From an uncultured Acetatifactor sp. (GTDB lineage Bacteria; Bacillota; Clostridia; Lachnospirales; Lachnospiraceae), in NCBI GenBank assembly GCA_910585015.1, contig CAJUCT010000002.1, positions 217,088-273,331 of the forward strand: a stretch of DNA of 56,244 bases, given 5' to 3'. Position 1 is the first letter of the stretch. Each line of letters starts with the position of its first letter. This document shows positions 24,790-33,018 of the stretch, piece by piece. Both the position numbers and the translations under genes were made by a program. Under the pieces are notes generated by a model. That model saw only the letters and a program-made list of their open reading frames with translations, had not been told where the DNA came from and searched no databases.

Positions 24790-25947
24790 TTGAAGAATCT
24801 GGAAATATACGTACACATTCCCTTTTGCGTCCGCAAGTGTGGATATTGCGATTTTCTATCCGCCCCTGCAGACCAGGATACACAGGAAAAATATGTACAG
24901 GCTCTGGAACGGGAGATTCGGGGCAGGGCGGAGGAATATAGGGAGTATCAGGTGCCGACGGTGTTTATTGGCGGCGGCACTCCCAGCTTATTGGGACCTG
25001 AAAGGATGGGGAGACTGCTGGATACTATGGGCTGCTGCTACCGGATTTTGCCGGGGGCAGAGATCACCATGGAGGCCAATCCGTGTACAGTGGATTATGA
25101 CTCTCTGGTACAGTATCGCAAGGCGGGCGTGAGCCGCCTGAGTCTGGGACTGCAATCTTCCTGGGACGAAGAGTTGAGGGCATTGGGAAGAATCCATACC
25201 TGGCAGCAGTTTCTTGATACCTATGGTGCGGCGGCAGCAGCAGGCTTTGCCCATATCAATGTGGACCTGATGAGCGGCCTGCCGGGGCAGACACCCGGCT
25301 CCTATGAGACCACCTTAAAACGGGTGGCAGAGTTGGAACCCGGGCCGGAGCATATCTCCGCCTACAGCCTGATTCTGGAGGAGGGTACGGCTTTTGCGGA
25401 GCGCTATGGGGCAGGAGAACTGCTGCTGCCAAACGAGGAGACGGAAAGAGAACTGTATGGGCTGACGAAGCATATCCTGCGGGAGTATGGATATCAGCGC
25501 TATGAGATTTCCAACTATGCAAAAGAGGGCTGCGAATGCCGCCACAATGTGGGATACTGGACCAGGGAAAACTATTTGGGCTTTGGCATTGGCGCCGCCT
25601 CCTTGGTGGAAAATGTCAGATTCCGGAACGGGGACAGCCTGCAGGCATATCTTGAGGAGCCGCTGGGGCAGCGGGAGCAGGAGCACAAACTGACTGTGGC
25701 GGAGCAGATGGAGGAGTTTATGTTTCTGGGTCTGCGCCTGACGGCCGGCATCCGGGAACAGGATTTCAGTGACACCTTTCACTGTGTACCGGAGCAGGTC
25801 TACGGGGAGGCTATTTGCAGGCATGTCGCCCAGGGGCTGTTGGCCTGGCACAGCAGTGTGGCGGGCAGATACCTGCACCTGACGGATAGAGGGCTGGATC
25901 TGGCCAATTATGTGATGGCGGATTTTCTTGATCCTTTGGTGGTATAA
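24790..25947 (+). CDS. hemW: Radical SAM heme chaperone HemW
   Basis: A 385-residue radical SAM protein. The cluster motif CVRKCGYC supplies C13, C17 and C20, followed by VFIGGGTPSLL and the SAM-binding MEANPCTV segment. Formerly annotated as oxygen-independent coproporphyrinogen oxidase; it lacks the extra N-terminal features of HemN and fits the HemW heme chaperone clade. Start codon is TTG (LKNLEIYVHIPFC), as no ATG fits the conserved N-terminus. Confidence 0.93.
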   Translation: MKNLEIYVHIPFCVRKCGYCDFLSAPADQDTQEKYVQALEREIRGRAEEYREYQVPTVFIGGGTPSLLGPERMGRLLDTMGCCYRILPGAEITMEANPCTVDYDSLVQYRKAGVSRLSLGLQSSWDEELRALGRIHTWQQFLDTYGAAAAAGFAHINVDLMSGLPGQTPGSYETTLKRVAELEPGPEHISAYSLILEEGTAFAERYGAGELLLPNEETERELYGLTKHILREYGYQRYEISNYAKEGCECRHNVGYWTRENYLGFGIGAASLVENVRFRNGDSLQAYLEEPLGQREQEHKLTVAEQMEEFMFLGLRLTAGIREQDFSDTFHCVPEQVYGEAICRHVAQGLLAWHSSVAGRYLHLTDRGLDLANYVMADFLDPLVV

Positions 25948-26035
25948 AGGATTCGGCAATTTGGGACAAAGTGGGACAACTATTTGCCGTAGCTTTGGGG
26001 TGATAAGAGCAGAAATAGTGGAAATTGGGAAATGC

Positions 26036-26063
26036 ACCTGTAATGTCCCAGGCACATAGACTA
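26036..26063 (+). promoter_or_regulatory. SigK/SigE-type promoter of sigK
   Basis: ACC at 26036-26038 (in GCACC), 16-bp gap, CATAGACTA at 26055-26063. This fits the mother-cell consensus AC-N16-CATAnnnTA, and sits 30 bases before the sigK start. It implies autoregulation by SigK, or activation by SigE, which has a similar -10. Confidence 0.6.
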
Positions 26064-26092
26064 GAGGTAAGAGTATCCTGTGGAGGCTACGA

Positions 26093-26728
26093 TTGAAGAC
26101 TTTTCAAAAGCCCTTGACCTCCGGAGAAGAAACCTACTATGTCCACTTGCTCAGAGAGGGAGACGCCGACCAGGCCAAAGCTGCCAAGGACATTCTCATA
26201 GAACACAATCTGCGTCTGGTGGCCCATGTGGCCAAAAAATATCAGAATGTGGATGAAGATATGGAAGATATGATATCCATAGGCTGTATCGGTCTGATAA
26301 AAGCTATTGATACCTTTGACGCAGGCAAGGGAAGGCTTGCCACCTATGCCTGCAGATGCATTGACAACGAACTGCTGATGTTGCTGCGCAGCAAGAAAAA
26401 GACATCCCGGGAGATTTCCCTTTATGAACCCATCGGACAGGACAAAGAGGGGAACGAGATTCATCTGGTAGATGTGATAGAACAGGAGCAGCAGGATGTG
26501 GTGGAGGCCCTGGAACTGCGGGGCAATATCTGCAGGCTCATGTTGCTGATGCAGCAGGAACTGACAGAGCGGGAGAGGGAGATTCTGCTGCTGCGATACG
26601 GCTTGCGGGGAAACAAGGAACTGACCCAGAGCGAGATCGGCGAAAGGATGGGGATTTCACGCAGCTATGTGAGCCGGATTGAGAAGAAAGCGCTGAATAA
26701 ACTGCGGGAGAGATTTGAACAAGGGTAG
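26093..26728 (+). CDS. sigK: Sporulation sigma factor SigK, lacking a pro-sequence
   Basis: Late mother-cell sigma factor. Region 2 contains ILIEHNLRLVAHVAKKYQ, then MISIGCIGLIKAIDTFDAGKG and ATYACRCIDNELLMLLRS; the diagnostic SLYEPIGQDKEGNEIHLVDV segment separates SigK from SigE. Region 4 is LTEREREILLLRYGL...LTQSEIGERMGISRSYVSRIEKKAL. The TTG start with TGGAGG upstream gives LKTFQKPLTSGEE, the position where mature Bacillus SigK begins. The frame is closed by a stop at 26057, leaving only 11 codons upstream and no start codon, so no pro-peptide can be encoded. The gene is intact, not split by a skin element. Confidence 0.92.
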   Translation: MKTFQKPLTSGEETYYVHLLREGDADQAKAAKDILIEHNLRLVAHVAKKYQNVDEDMEDMISIGCIGLIKAIDTFDAGKGRLATYACRCIDNELLMLLRSKKKTSREISLYEPIGQDKEGNEIHLVDVIEQEQQDVVEALELRGNICRLMLLMQQELTEREREILLLRYGLRGNKELTQSEIGERMGISRSYVSRIEKKALNKLRERFEQG

Positions 26729-26751
26729 GCGGCGGAAAAGAATATTTGTTG

Positions 26752-26803
26752 AAAAAGGAGATAGAGTCGATTTTAAGGCGGAAGCGGCACTATCTCCTTT
26801 TTT
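26752..26803 (+). terminator. Terminator of sigK
   Basis: AAAAAGGAGATAG (26752-26764) pairs with CTATCTCCTTTTT (26790-26802) and ends in a T-run 24 bases past the stop. Confidence 0.8.
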
Positions 26804-27144
26804 ATGGGCTGGAAGCATTGTGGACATAAAGATTCGTAAACGGTGGATAGGTTACGAATAAGACGCTATCAGCTTTAGGAGAGGGATAACGGTGTGTACA
26901 ATGAAGTGCATAAGACGGGACCATATATGCAAAATGTGTATAATGCAAATTCTGTAGATATAACATATGAGTTTTGTATATGCATATAAAGGATAGGCAT
27001 CAGGTATTCGGTATTATAAAATGATTAACAGAAAGACCAACTATTAAAAGTCAAGTAGATAAATGAAAAAATCAAAAGAAATTTTCATTGAAAAAAGCAC
27101 GACAACAAGACCTGCTGTCAGGCAGGCTGGAAAGGGAAAAGGAT
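26804..27144. other. Intergenic stretch between sigK terminator and IS110 relic
   Basis: No gene seen. It contains an 8-bp inverted repeat ATTCGTAA (26832-26839)/TTACGAAT (26852-26859) and A+T-rich sequence with a TATAAT near 26940. Composition is clearly lower in GC than the flanking genes, as expected near acquired DNA. Confidence 0.4.
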
Positions 27145-27562
27145 TTAAGCCTTTGGAACATAAGGCTGATTGTTTTTCACAACAGCATAAATAATGTTGC
27201 ACATTTTTCTTGCCACAGTGCCGATGCAGGTTAAATGATGTTTGCCTTCCGCCTTCTTTTTCTGGCAATAGGCACTTAATACAGGGTGTTTAAAGGCGGC
27301 GACCAGGGCGGCTTGAAAAATGGCTTTCCGCAGGTATGGTGATCCGCGTTTGCTCATTACATTGTGGGCTGCTTCAAATTCTCCGGATTGCGTGACTGTG
27401 GCATCAAGTCCGGCAAAGGCCACCAGTTTTCTGGGACTGTCAAATTTAGAGATGTCACCTATCTCACTGATAATGGCAGCGCCCGTGACATTACCGATCC
27501 CGGTAATGGTTGTAATGAGGGATTCCAGTTTTCCCATAATGCCAGCGATCTACAGTGCCCCT
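27145..27562 (-). pseudogene. C-terminal fragment of an IS110-family transposase
   Basis: The last roughly 130 codons of a transposase: TGIGNVTGAAIISEIGDISKFDSPRKLVAFAGLD, then GSPYLRKAIFQAAL and a short end KNNQPYV. This is the Transposase_20 (helix-hairpin-helix plus catalytic Ser) half. The DEDD N-terminal half is missing; upstream the same frame gives a stop within IAGIMGKLES context at about 27560, so the copy is decayed. It abuts a gene whose own 5' end appears cut off, suggesting the insertion truncated it. Confidence 0.8.
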
Positions 27563-27599
27563 GCGCCAGCCATCGGTCTGAATGGGATTGATGACATGA

Positions 27600-28142
27600 A
27601 GAAGGAATTGTCTAACCTTCTCTTACGATCACATTGACGAGGACTTGGAGACTTTCAGCAAGCCGGGAGAAGAGGACTACCCGGAACTGGCGAAGATACG
27701 CGCCCTGTCCCGGGAGCGGTGGGGCGAGGTTACAGGCAACTATCTGCTGTTTTGGTGCGAAAATCAGGGCTGTTGGTACGCAGGCATCAAAGCGGAAGAT
27801 TTGACTCAGCCCAACCCGCCGGTGTACTACAACGACCAGGACGATATGTACAGCTGGGCTCCATTTTCCGATTCCGTCCAGTCTTTCCTTCTGTACATTA
27901 TGCTTACAAATCTGGAGGAAGAGGCCAACCCGGACGAGATTGATGACCCCGCTGAAATACAAAAGGTTCTGCTCGGTGGCAGTGTAGACTTCCGGCGGCT
28001 GTGTGAGCCATATCCTTTCCCTGGCGGGCGCTTCTGTCACACCTGTCTTGATACGGAGGCCAATACGCTGTATGTCTATGGCGAGGAGGCGGAGGGCCGT
28101 CCCGCCTATTTGAAGGTATTCAAACCGGACAAGGAAGAATAG
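27600..28142 (+). pseudogene. Hypothetical gene, probably 5'-truncated next to the IS110 relic
   Basis: A 165-codon frame beginning at TTG (27645) is clearly coding: acidic, aromatic-rich (GNYLLFWCENQGCWYAGIKAED, YNDQDDMYSWAPFSDSVQSFLLYIML). The frame runs on upstream as SYDHIDEDLETFSKPG to a stop at 27597, with no ATG and no ribosome binding site, so the natural start is likely lost. The product resembles small immunity-type or SUKH-like proteins in style, but I cannot name a family. If TTG is used it would be a small soluble protein. Confidence 0.5.
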
Positions 28143-28231
28143 ACCACCTTCCAGTTTATTGGCACTTCCTGTAACGTGAGAGCAAGTATCGACCCGTGGC
28201 CCAAATTCCGCTCCGCTCATTTGTTCCTCTG

Positions 28232-28299
28232 GTCCGCTACTTGTTGGGGTTGCCACCCCAAACCCGCCTTTGGACCGGTGCATCCGCACCGGCCTTTTT
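28232..28299 (+). terminator. Paired hairpins and terminator after the truncated gene
   Basis: TTGGGGT-TGCC-ACCCCAA is a perfect 7-bp hairpin, followed by GGACCGGTGC (28272-28281)/GCACCGGCC (28286-28294) and TTTTT. This hairpin pair, as I recall it, is often seen in integrative and conjugative elements of gut Firmicutes, so the patch may be an ICE remnant; that is a recollection, not shown here. Confidence 0.6.
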
Positions 28300-28342
28300 G
28301 CCTATCCGACAAAAGCAGACAGAAAGTCCTATTGTTCTTACA

Positions 28343-28372
28343 TTGACAAAACTGCTGCTTTTGGATTATAAT
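28343..28372 (+). promoter_or_regulatory. SigA-type promoter upstream of a decayed small ORF
   Basis: TTGACA (28343-28348), 18-bp spacer, TATAAT (28367-28372). It would transcribe the 28453-28637 region and stop at the 28641-28693 terminator, making a transcript of about 310 bases. Confidence 0.5.
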
Positions 28373-28452
28373 AATATCAACGTGTATGGGCGAGGTAAGA
28401 AGCATATCAGCTTAAATCCTTGCGTCCAGATGGTTTTTAGGAACTGTGCAAA

Positions 28453-28637
28453 ATGAATTCACTGTTTTTTCAGTCGAACAGTAAGTTTATTTCTTCATGG
28501 TTTCTTGCCACCTGGGCGTATGCAAGGCGATCATCAGGGTATACACGATTATTGCAAATGGCTCTTTTGGGGCAATGGCATTGCTGTTTAAAGAAAGTTT
28601 TGCAATCGTGCTATGCGGACAGGGGGAAGTATTATAA
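28453..28637 (+). pseudogene. Possible frameshifted small membrane-protein gene
   Basis: One frame begins MNSLFFQSNSKFISS; a second frame, starting at ATG 28497, gives a 46-residue product with hydrophobic KAIIRVYTIIANGSFGAMALLF and ends 3 bases before a strong terminator. Promoter, ORF and terminator together suggest a real former gene with one frameshift near 28495. Alternatively the transcript is a small RNA. Evidence is limited. Confidence 0.35.
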
Positions 28638-28640
28638 AAT

Positions 28641-28693
28641 GGGATAGAGCCGATTAAGCCACAATAGGCTGATTTGGCTCTGTCCCGTTTTTT
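28641..28693 (+). terminator. Intrinsic terminator
   Basis: GGGATAGAGCC (28641-28651) pairs with GGCTCTGTCCC (28676-28686), followed by GTTTTTT. Confidence 0.8.
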
Positions 28694-28803
28694 GAATGAG
28701 GGAGCTGCATAATTATTGCGGAAGTTTTTATGATTTTCTTGTATGTGATGCGGAAAGCATATATAATAGGATTAAAAATATTATAAGACTAGAGAAGGAT
28801 ATC

Positions 28804-29160
28804 ATGAACAGGCGATCATTAAAGCTCTTAAATGAGCAAGAAATATCATCATAGCAGTTGGAATAATAGGCGGATTAATCATGTGGAACGTAATTCCCTG
28901 GGTGATTTCAAACAATCGTCTTGTGCATGAGAGAAACGGGCAGTATGGTTCAAAAATCGGACTATTGCTTCTTCCTGCCCTCACTTTCTTTCCTTACCAG
29001 TATGGAGCAGGATGAGATTCATACGGATGATGAGACTGAGCGCGCAAGGCTGGAAGAAGCGACAAAGAAGGCGGTTATAAATAAACAGATTTATTTTGCC
29101 ATAGGCGAAACCATTACCGTATGGTTGCTGATGCTTATAGCAGCATTTCTTACGCATTGA
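28804..29160 (+). pseudogene. Small two-span membrane protein gene with two frameshifts
   Basis: Three consecutive frames read as one protein of about 117 residues. It starts MNRRSLKLLNEQ after AGAGAAGGAT (ATG 28804). Near 28836 it shifts to ARNIIIAVGIIGGLIMWNVI...NNRLVHERNGQYGSK...LLLLPALTFFPYQYG (membrane span plus linker). Near 29005 it shifts again to EQDEIHTDDETERARLEEATKKAV...TITVWLLMLIAAFLTH. Each segment is coding-like and only one frame is open at a time. Either a decayed gene or two sequence errors; no family is assigned. Confidence 0.55.
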
Positions 29161-29171
29161 GGTAAGGGCTG

Positions 29172-29651
29172 ATGTTGAAAAAAGTTTTCGGAGTATTGCT
29201 GGGGGTGGCGGCAGCAATATGGATATTCTTTGCGGCAGTGGGAGTGTCGGCGTTTGTAGCGGAAAGATCCAGAATGAACGAAAGTATGCCAATATATACA
29301 GAAGCAGAACCGATTTACAACCACTTCCCAGGGTTGCCGGAGACATCGGAAATAGAATGGTGCAGCCGGGCCTCGGGCGGTATTGGTTTGACAACGGTCA
29401 GAATATATTTTTTCGCATTTTACGATCATGATGTCAGCGGTGAATTGGGGGATGTGGAAATCAAAAGCCAGAGCGAGGATATGGAATGGGGCTTTACCCC
29501 TGATGGCATAAACGGAGATGAGAGTTGGAGGCGTGTTGAAAACGCAGGTGCTGTTCTGCAGACGGGTATTAGGGATACGCAGAAAATGGCCACGACAGTT
29601 TATATAAATGACGCGGGAAATATTCTCTATGTTGAAGCGATCGGAGAATAA
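29172..29651 (+). CDS. Hypothetical membrane-anchored protein, 159 residues
   Basis: Residues 5-30 form one N-terminal hydrophobic span (VFGVLLGVAAAIWIFFAAVGVSAFVA); the remaining 125 residues are extracellular if the span acts as an uncleaved anchor, acidic and beta-rich. No lipobox. AGGTAAGGG precedes the ATG. It starts 11 bases after the frameshifted membrane gene and 22 bases before the next small gene, so the three may form a unit. No family recognised. Confidence 0.6.
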   Translation: MLKKVFGVLLGVAAAIWIFFAAVGVSAFVAERSRMNESMPIYTEAEPIYNHFPGLPETSEIEWCSRASGGIGLTTVRIYFFAFYDHDVSGELGDVEIKSQSEDMEWGFTPDGINGDESWRRVENAGAVLQTGIRDTQKMATTVYINDAGNILYVEAIGE

Positions 29652-29673
29652 GAGTTGAAAAGAGGAGTGATAT

Positions 29674-29919
29674 ATGGATTCTGTCAATATGTTGGTATCG
29701 GGAATTATAAACAGGGAAGGAAAGCGATTTGCCAGAGTTTCCTTTATCCGTGGAAGAGATATTGCCGAGGGAATTGTGCCGGATGGGATGGTGGATCACG
29801 CGGAAGGATTTTCGGAAGCGGAGGTGGCAAAGTTGGAGCGCTATCTGCGGGAGAACCGAGGAGAGATTATGGAGCAGGCCAGGCAGGTCAATCCGATAAA
29901 AAACTGGCTGGGCATATAG
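29674..29919 (+). CDS. Small hypothetical protein, 81 residues
   Basis: Soluble protein beginning MDSVNMLVSGIINREGKRFARVSFIRGRD, with AGAGGAGTG 8 bases before ATG. A beta-hairpin-like first half and a helical second half (SEAEVAKLERYLRENRGEIMEQARQ), ending in NPIKNWLGI. Its even composition and good start support a real gene. I recall similar small proteins in Lachnospiraceae but no function is known to me. Confidence 0.65.
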   Translation: MDSVNMLVSGIINREGKRFARVSFIRGRDIAEGIVPDGMVDHAEGFSEAEVAKLERYLRENRGEIMEQARQVNPIKNWLGI

Positions 29920-29953
29920 AAAAGAGACGCTAATCATTGAGGGGAGACACAAT

Positions 29954-31615
29954 ATGCTGAGTGTAGGACTGAACTGGATATATGTTATATTGACCACATT
30001 TTGCGTCGGGTATGGTATCGCGTACCTGGTGGAGAAGAAACTGCATTACCGTATACGAGGAATGGACAGTGTTTTGATGGCCGGCCTGGTGGCGGTGACG
30101 GTTTATGCGGAGCTTTTCAGTCTTCTTTACAAGGTGGGAGCCGTTGCCAACGGGATACTCCTGGCAGTGTGCGCTGTGGTGCTGTTTCTGCTGCACAGGC
30201 AGATCCGGAGGGGCTTGGGGGACTGGTGGCGGGAGACATCCAGGATAAAAAAAGTGCTGCTCCCCATTCTCTTTTTGCTGTGGGCTTATTTTTCCTCCAG
30301 AGGATATATGGCCTATGACTCTGATTTGTATCATGCCCAGAGCATCCGTTGGATGGAGGAATACGGCGTGGTGCCGGGGCTGGGCAATCTGCATGAGCGC
30401 TTTGCCTACAATAGCGCCGCTTTTGCCGTGAATGCCCTGTACAGCATGAAGTGGCTGCTGGGCAGATCCCTGCACACAGCCAGCGGTTTCTTTGCCCTGC
30501 TGCTCAGCGCCACCGCATTGGAACTGGGACGCACCTGGAAGGAGAAAAAACTACGGCTGGCGGACTATGCCATGATCGGCGCGGTCTATTATCTGGTTAC
30601 GATCTGGGACGAGGTGACGGCGCCCAGTTCGGATTATTTGATCATGTGTACCCTGTTCTTTATTGTTATCAAATGGCTGCTGTGTCTGGAGCGTGACAGC
30701 AGTGCCGCCGGGGAGAAACTGGTTCCTTACGGGCTTCTGTGTGTGGCGGGAGTCTATGCCCTGACGCTGAAGCTGACGGCGGGGTTGATTTTGCTGTTGG
30801 TCATCAAACCGGCGGTATCGCTGATACGAGGGAAGAGATGGCGGGAAATTCTGTTGTATCTGGGGCTGGGACTGTTGGTGTGTCTGCCCTGGATGGCGCG
30901 GACCGTGGTGATTTCCGGGTGGCTCCTGTATCCGTTCCCGGCGCTGGATCTGTTTTCTGTGGACTGGAAGATGCCCGCCGGCCCCATCGCGGTGGACGCG
31001 GCGCAGATCAAGACCTGGGGGCGGGCGCTTTATGATGCCCGGCTGGTGGATCTGCCCATGCACCAGTGGTTTCCCGGCTGGTTCTCCACTACACTGTCCG
31101 GCATGGAGAAATTGCTTATTCTGGGGGATTTGGCGTGTATCCTGCTGTTTGTGATATATGCTGTTTTCAGTCTGGTAAAAAAGAGGAAAGAAAACCTGGA
31201 TGTTCTGCTGGTGCTGGCCACCGTGATCAGTTCCTATGCATTCTGGCAATACAGCGCGCCGATCCTGCGGTACGGCTATGCTTATGTGCTGCTGGTGGAT
31301 CTGCTGATGGCAGGAGTGATCCTGCAGAAGCTGCGCAGGCAGCGGATCCTGTATGCTCTGATTTGTTTGTATGGAGGCTATAAGCTGGTTATGATGGGCG
31401 ACTACATCCGCGGCAATTATCTGGTTGACGCCTATATATGGCAGCAGGATTATGGCAGTTATGAAGTGGTTTCCTACGAACTGGGCGGCATCACATTCTA
31501 TGCCCCGGCCATGGGAGATCGGGCGGGCTATGATTATTTTCCCGCCGCGCCCACCCAGCCGGAGATTGAACTGCGTGGGGAAGGGCTGAAAGACGGTTTC
31601 CGGCCAGTGCAATAG
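29954..31615 (+). CDS. Polytopic GT-C-like membrane protein (LIC_10190-type)
   Basis: A 553-residue protein with about 11-12 membrane spans and a short C-terminal soluble tail. The first large loop carries YDSDLYHAQSIRWMEEYG, then VPGLGNLHERFAYNSAA, an acidic-loop pattern like GT-C glycosyltransferases where an Asp near the first outer loop binds the lipid-sugar donor. I recall this signature from the LIC_10190 family of uncharacterised membrane proteins. A role in adding sugars to envelope polymers is inference. GAGGGGAG precedes the ATG. Next gene downstream is an orphan pilT, separated by the nested-hairpin element. Confidence 0.7.
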   Translation: MLSVGLNWIYVILTTFCVGYGIAYLVEKKLHYRIRGMDSVLMAGLVAVTVYAELFSLLYKVGAVANGILLAVCAVVLFLLHRQIRRGLGDWWRETSRIKKVLLPILFLLWAYFSSRGYMAYDSDLYHAQSIRWMEEYGVVPGLGNLHERFAYNSAAFAVNALYSMKWLLGRSLHTASGFFALLLSATALELGRTWKEKKLRLADYAMIGAVYYLVTIWDEVTAPSSDYLIMCTLFFIVIKWLLCLERDSSAAGEKLVPYGLLCVAGVYALTLKLTAGLILLLVIKPAVSLIRGKRWREILLYLGLGLLVCLPWMARTVVISGWLLYPFPALDLFSVDWKMPAGPIAVDAAQIKTWGRALYDARLVDLPMHQWFPGWFSTTLSGMEKLLILGDLACILLFVIYAVFSLVKKRKENLDVLLVLATVISSYAFWQYSAPILRYGYAYVLLVDLLMAGVILQKLRRQRILYALICLYGGYKLVMMGDYIRGNYLVDAYIWQQDYGSYEVVSYELGGITFYAPAMGDRAGYDYFPAAPTQPEIELRGEGLKDGFRPVQ

Positions 31616-31660
31616 ATGCTTGCCTTCCTGCGCTTTTTCATGTACAATGAAGGTGTTGGA

Positions 31661-31800
31661 AATTTGCAGCGAAACATGCGGAACGAAAACAGCATGCTTC
31701 CTTCCGGTACACGGAATAATCTCCGGACGCCAAAGCGGCCCGACACTATTCTCCAGAATGTGTGCTGGGAGGAAACATGTGGAACTTTTAATAGAAAAAA
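31661..31800 (+). repeat. Nested-hairpin element, diverged copy before pilT
   Basis: Shares layout with the tpiA-upstream unit: upstream tail AACATGCGGAAC, outer arms GCATGCTTCC...GGAGGAAACATGT, inner arms GGAATAATCTCCGG/CCGACACTATTCT, loop GGACGCCAAAGCGGCC and tail GTGGAACTTTTAATAG. Arm sequences differ from the tpiA copy but still pair, while the loop core GACGCC-AGCGGCC is conserved. The upstream tail suggests a former tandem array. It ends about 15 bases before the pilT ribosome binding site. Confidence 0.65.
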
Positions 31801-31812
31801 GGGAGAAAACAC

Positions 31813-32865
31813 ATGCCAACAATCGAAGAAATATTGTCAGCTGCCAAGGAGGCAGGCGCATCGGACGTGCATCTGACCGTGGGCATACCGCCCAAGATGC
31901 GGGTGAACGGCAATCTGATCACCATGAATTACCCCAGGATGCTGCCTGCGGATACCTTGGATGTACTGTTGTCCATCATGACGGAGGTGCAGAGGGATCG
32001 GTTCGAGGAGAGGGGAGAGTACGATATGTCCTTCTCCATTCCCAATGTGGGACGTTACAGGGTCAACGCCTATAAGCAGAGAGGATCCGTGGCCATGGCT
32101 TTCCGTCTGGTGGGCACGAAAGTGCCGTCCCCGGAGGAACTGGGTGTGCCCGTGTCCGTGGTGGATCTGTACCAGAGAAAGAGAGGACTGGTTCTGGTGA
32201 CGGGGCCTACCGGCAGCGGTAAATCCACCACTCTGGCTGCCATCATAGACAAGATCAACAATAACAGGGATGCCCATGTGATCACTTTGGAGGATCCCAT
32301 CGAGTATCTGCATCAGCACAAGATGTCTATGGTCAACCAGAGGGAGATCGGTTTGGACTCCGAGACATATGCCAATGCTCTGCGGGCGGCTCTGCGTGAG
32401 GACCCGGATGTGATCCTGGTGGGCGAGATGCGTGATTTTGAGACCATCAGTGTGGCTATTACCGCGGCGGAGACAGGCCATCTGGTGCTGTCCACCTTAC
32501 ATACTATCGGCGCTGCCAGCACGGTGGATCGTGTGATTGACGTGTTCCCGCCTCACCAGCAGCAGCAGATTCGGGTGCAGCTGGCCAATGTGCTGGAGGC
32601 GGTTATCTCCCAGCAGCTGATCCCTACGGCGGACGGTCGGGGGCGTGTGGCGGCTTTTGAGGTCATGCATGCCAATCATGCGGTGCGCAATCTGATCCGA
32701 GAGGGTAAGTCCCACCAGTTAGCATCCGTTATGCAGACCAATCGCAAGATGGGCATGATCACCATGGACGAGGCCATATCCCAGCTGTATTTTGAGGGTA
32801 GGATTGACCGGGAATTGGCCATCCAGTTCGCCCAGGATCCGGATGCTATGGAGAATAAGATTTAA
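31813..32865 (+). CDS. pilT: Type IV pilus retraction ATPase PilT
   Basis: A 350-residue hexameric secretion-type ATPase powering pilus retraction. Walker A GPTGSGKS (131-138), Asp box ITLEDPIE (157-164), Walker B-like VILVGEMRD (200-208) and His box TGHLVLSTLHT (221-231) are intact. The N-terminal PAS-like domain (SDVHLTVGIPPKMRVNG) and C-terminal AIQFAQDPDAMENK are normal for PilT. No pilin, PilB, PilC or PilM-Q gene lies in the window, so it is an orphan here; the rest may be elsewhere on the chromosome. GAAAACAC with GGGAG upstream gives the start. Confidence 0.93.
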   Translation: MPTIEEILSAAKEAGASDVHLTVGIPPKMRVNGNLITMNYPRMLPADTLDVLLSIMTEVQRDRFEERGEYDMSFSIPNVGRYRVNAYKQRGSVAMAFRLVGTKVPSPEELGVPVSVVDLYQRKRGLVLVTGPTGSGKSTTLAAIIDKINNNRDAHVITLEDPIEYLHQHKMSMVNQREIGLDSETYANALRAALREDPDVILVGEMRDFETISVAITAAETGHLVLSTLHTIGAASTVDRVIDVFPPHQQQQIRVQLANVLEAVISQQLIPTADGRGRVAAFEVMHANHAVRNLIREGKSHQLASVMQTNRKMGMITMDEAISQLYFEGRIDRELAIQFAQDPDAMENKI

Positions 32866-33018
32866 AAGGGGCGGATCCGTCCTTGGACACGGATGCGTGT
32901 ATGAACCATATCATACGCACCGAGGCTGCGTATCTGTGGAGGAAGATGCACCAATGCAGCCGATGTGGAAGGATGGATACGTTCCGCTGTCCTGAAAAGA
33001 GGGTATAAGGAGGAAGTA

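Noticed and set aside
26093..26728. SigE instead of SigK
   Set aside because: The YEPIGQDKEGNEI segment fits SigK; SigE carries a different sequence there.
27044..27268. 74-codon ORF at the IS110 relic
   Set aside because: It is an out-of-frame shadow of the transposase fragment.
28196..28456. ORF of 86 codons after the truncated gene
   Set aside because: It spans two hairpins and a terminator and has no start signal.
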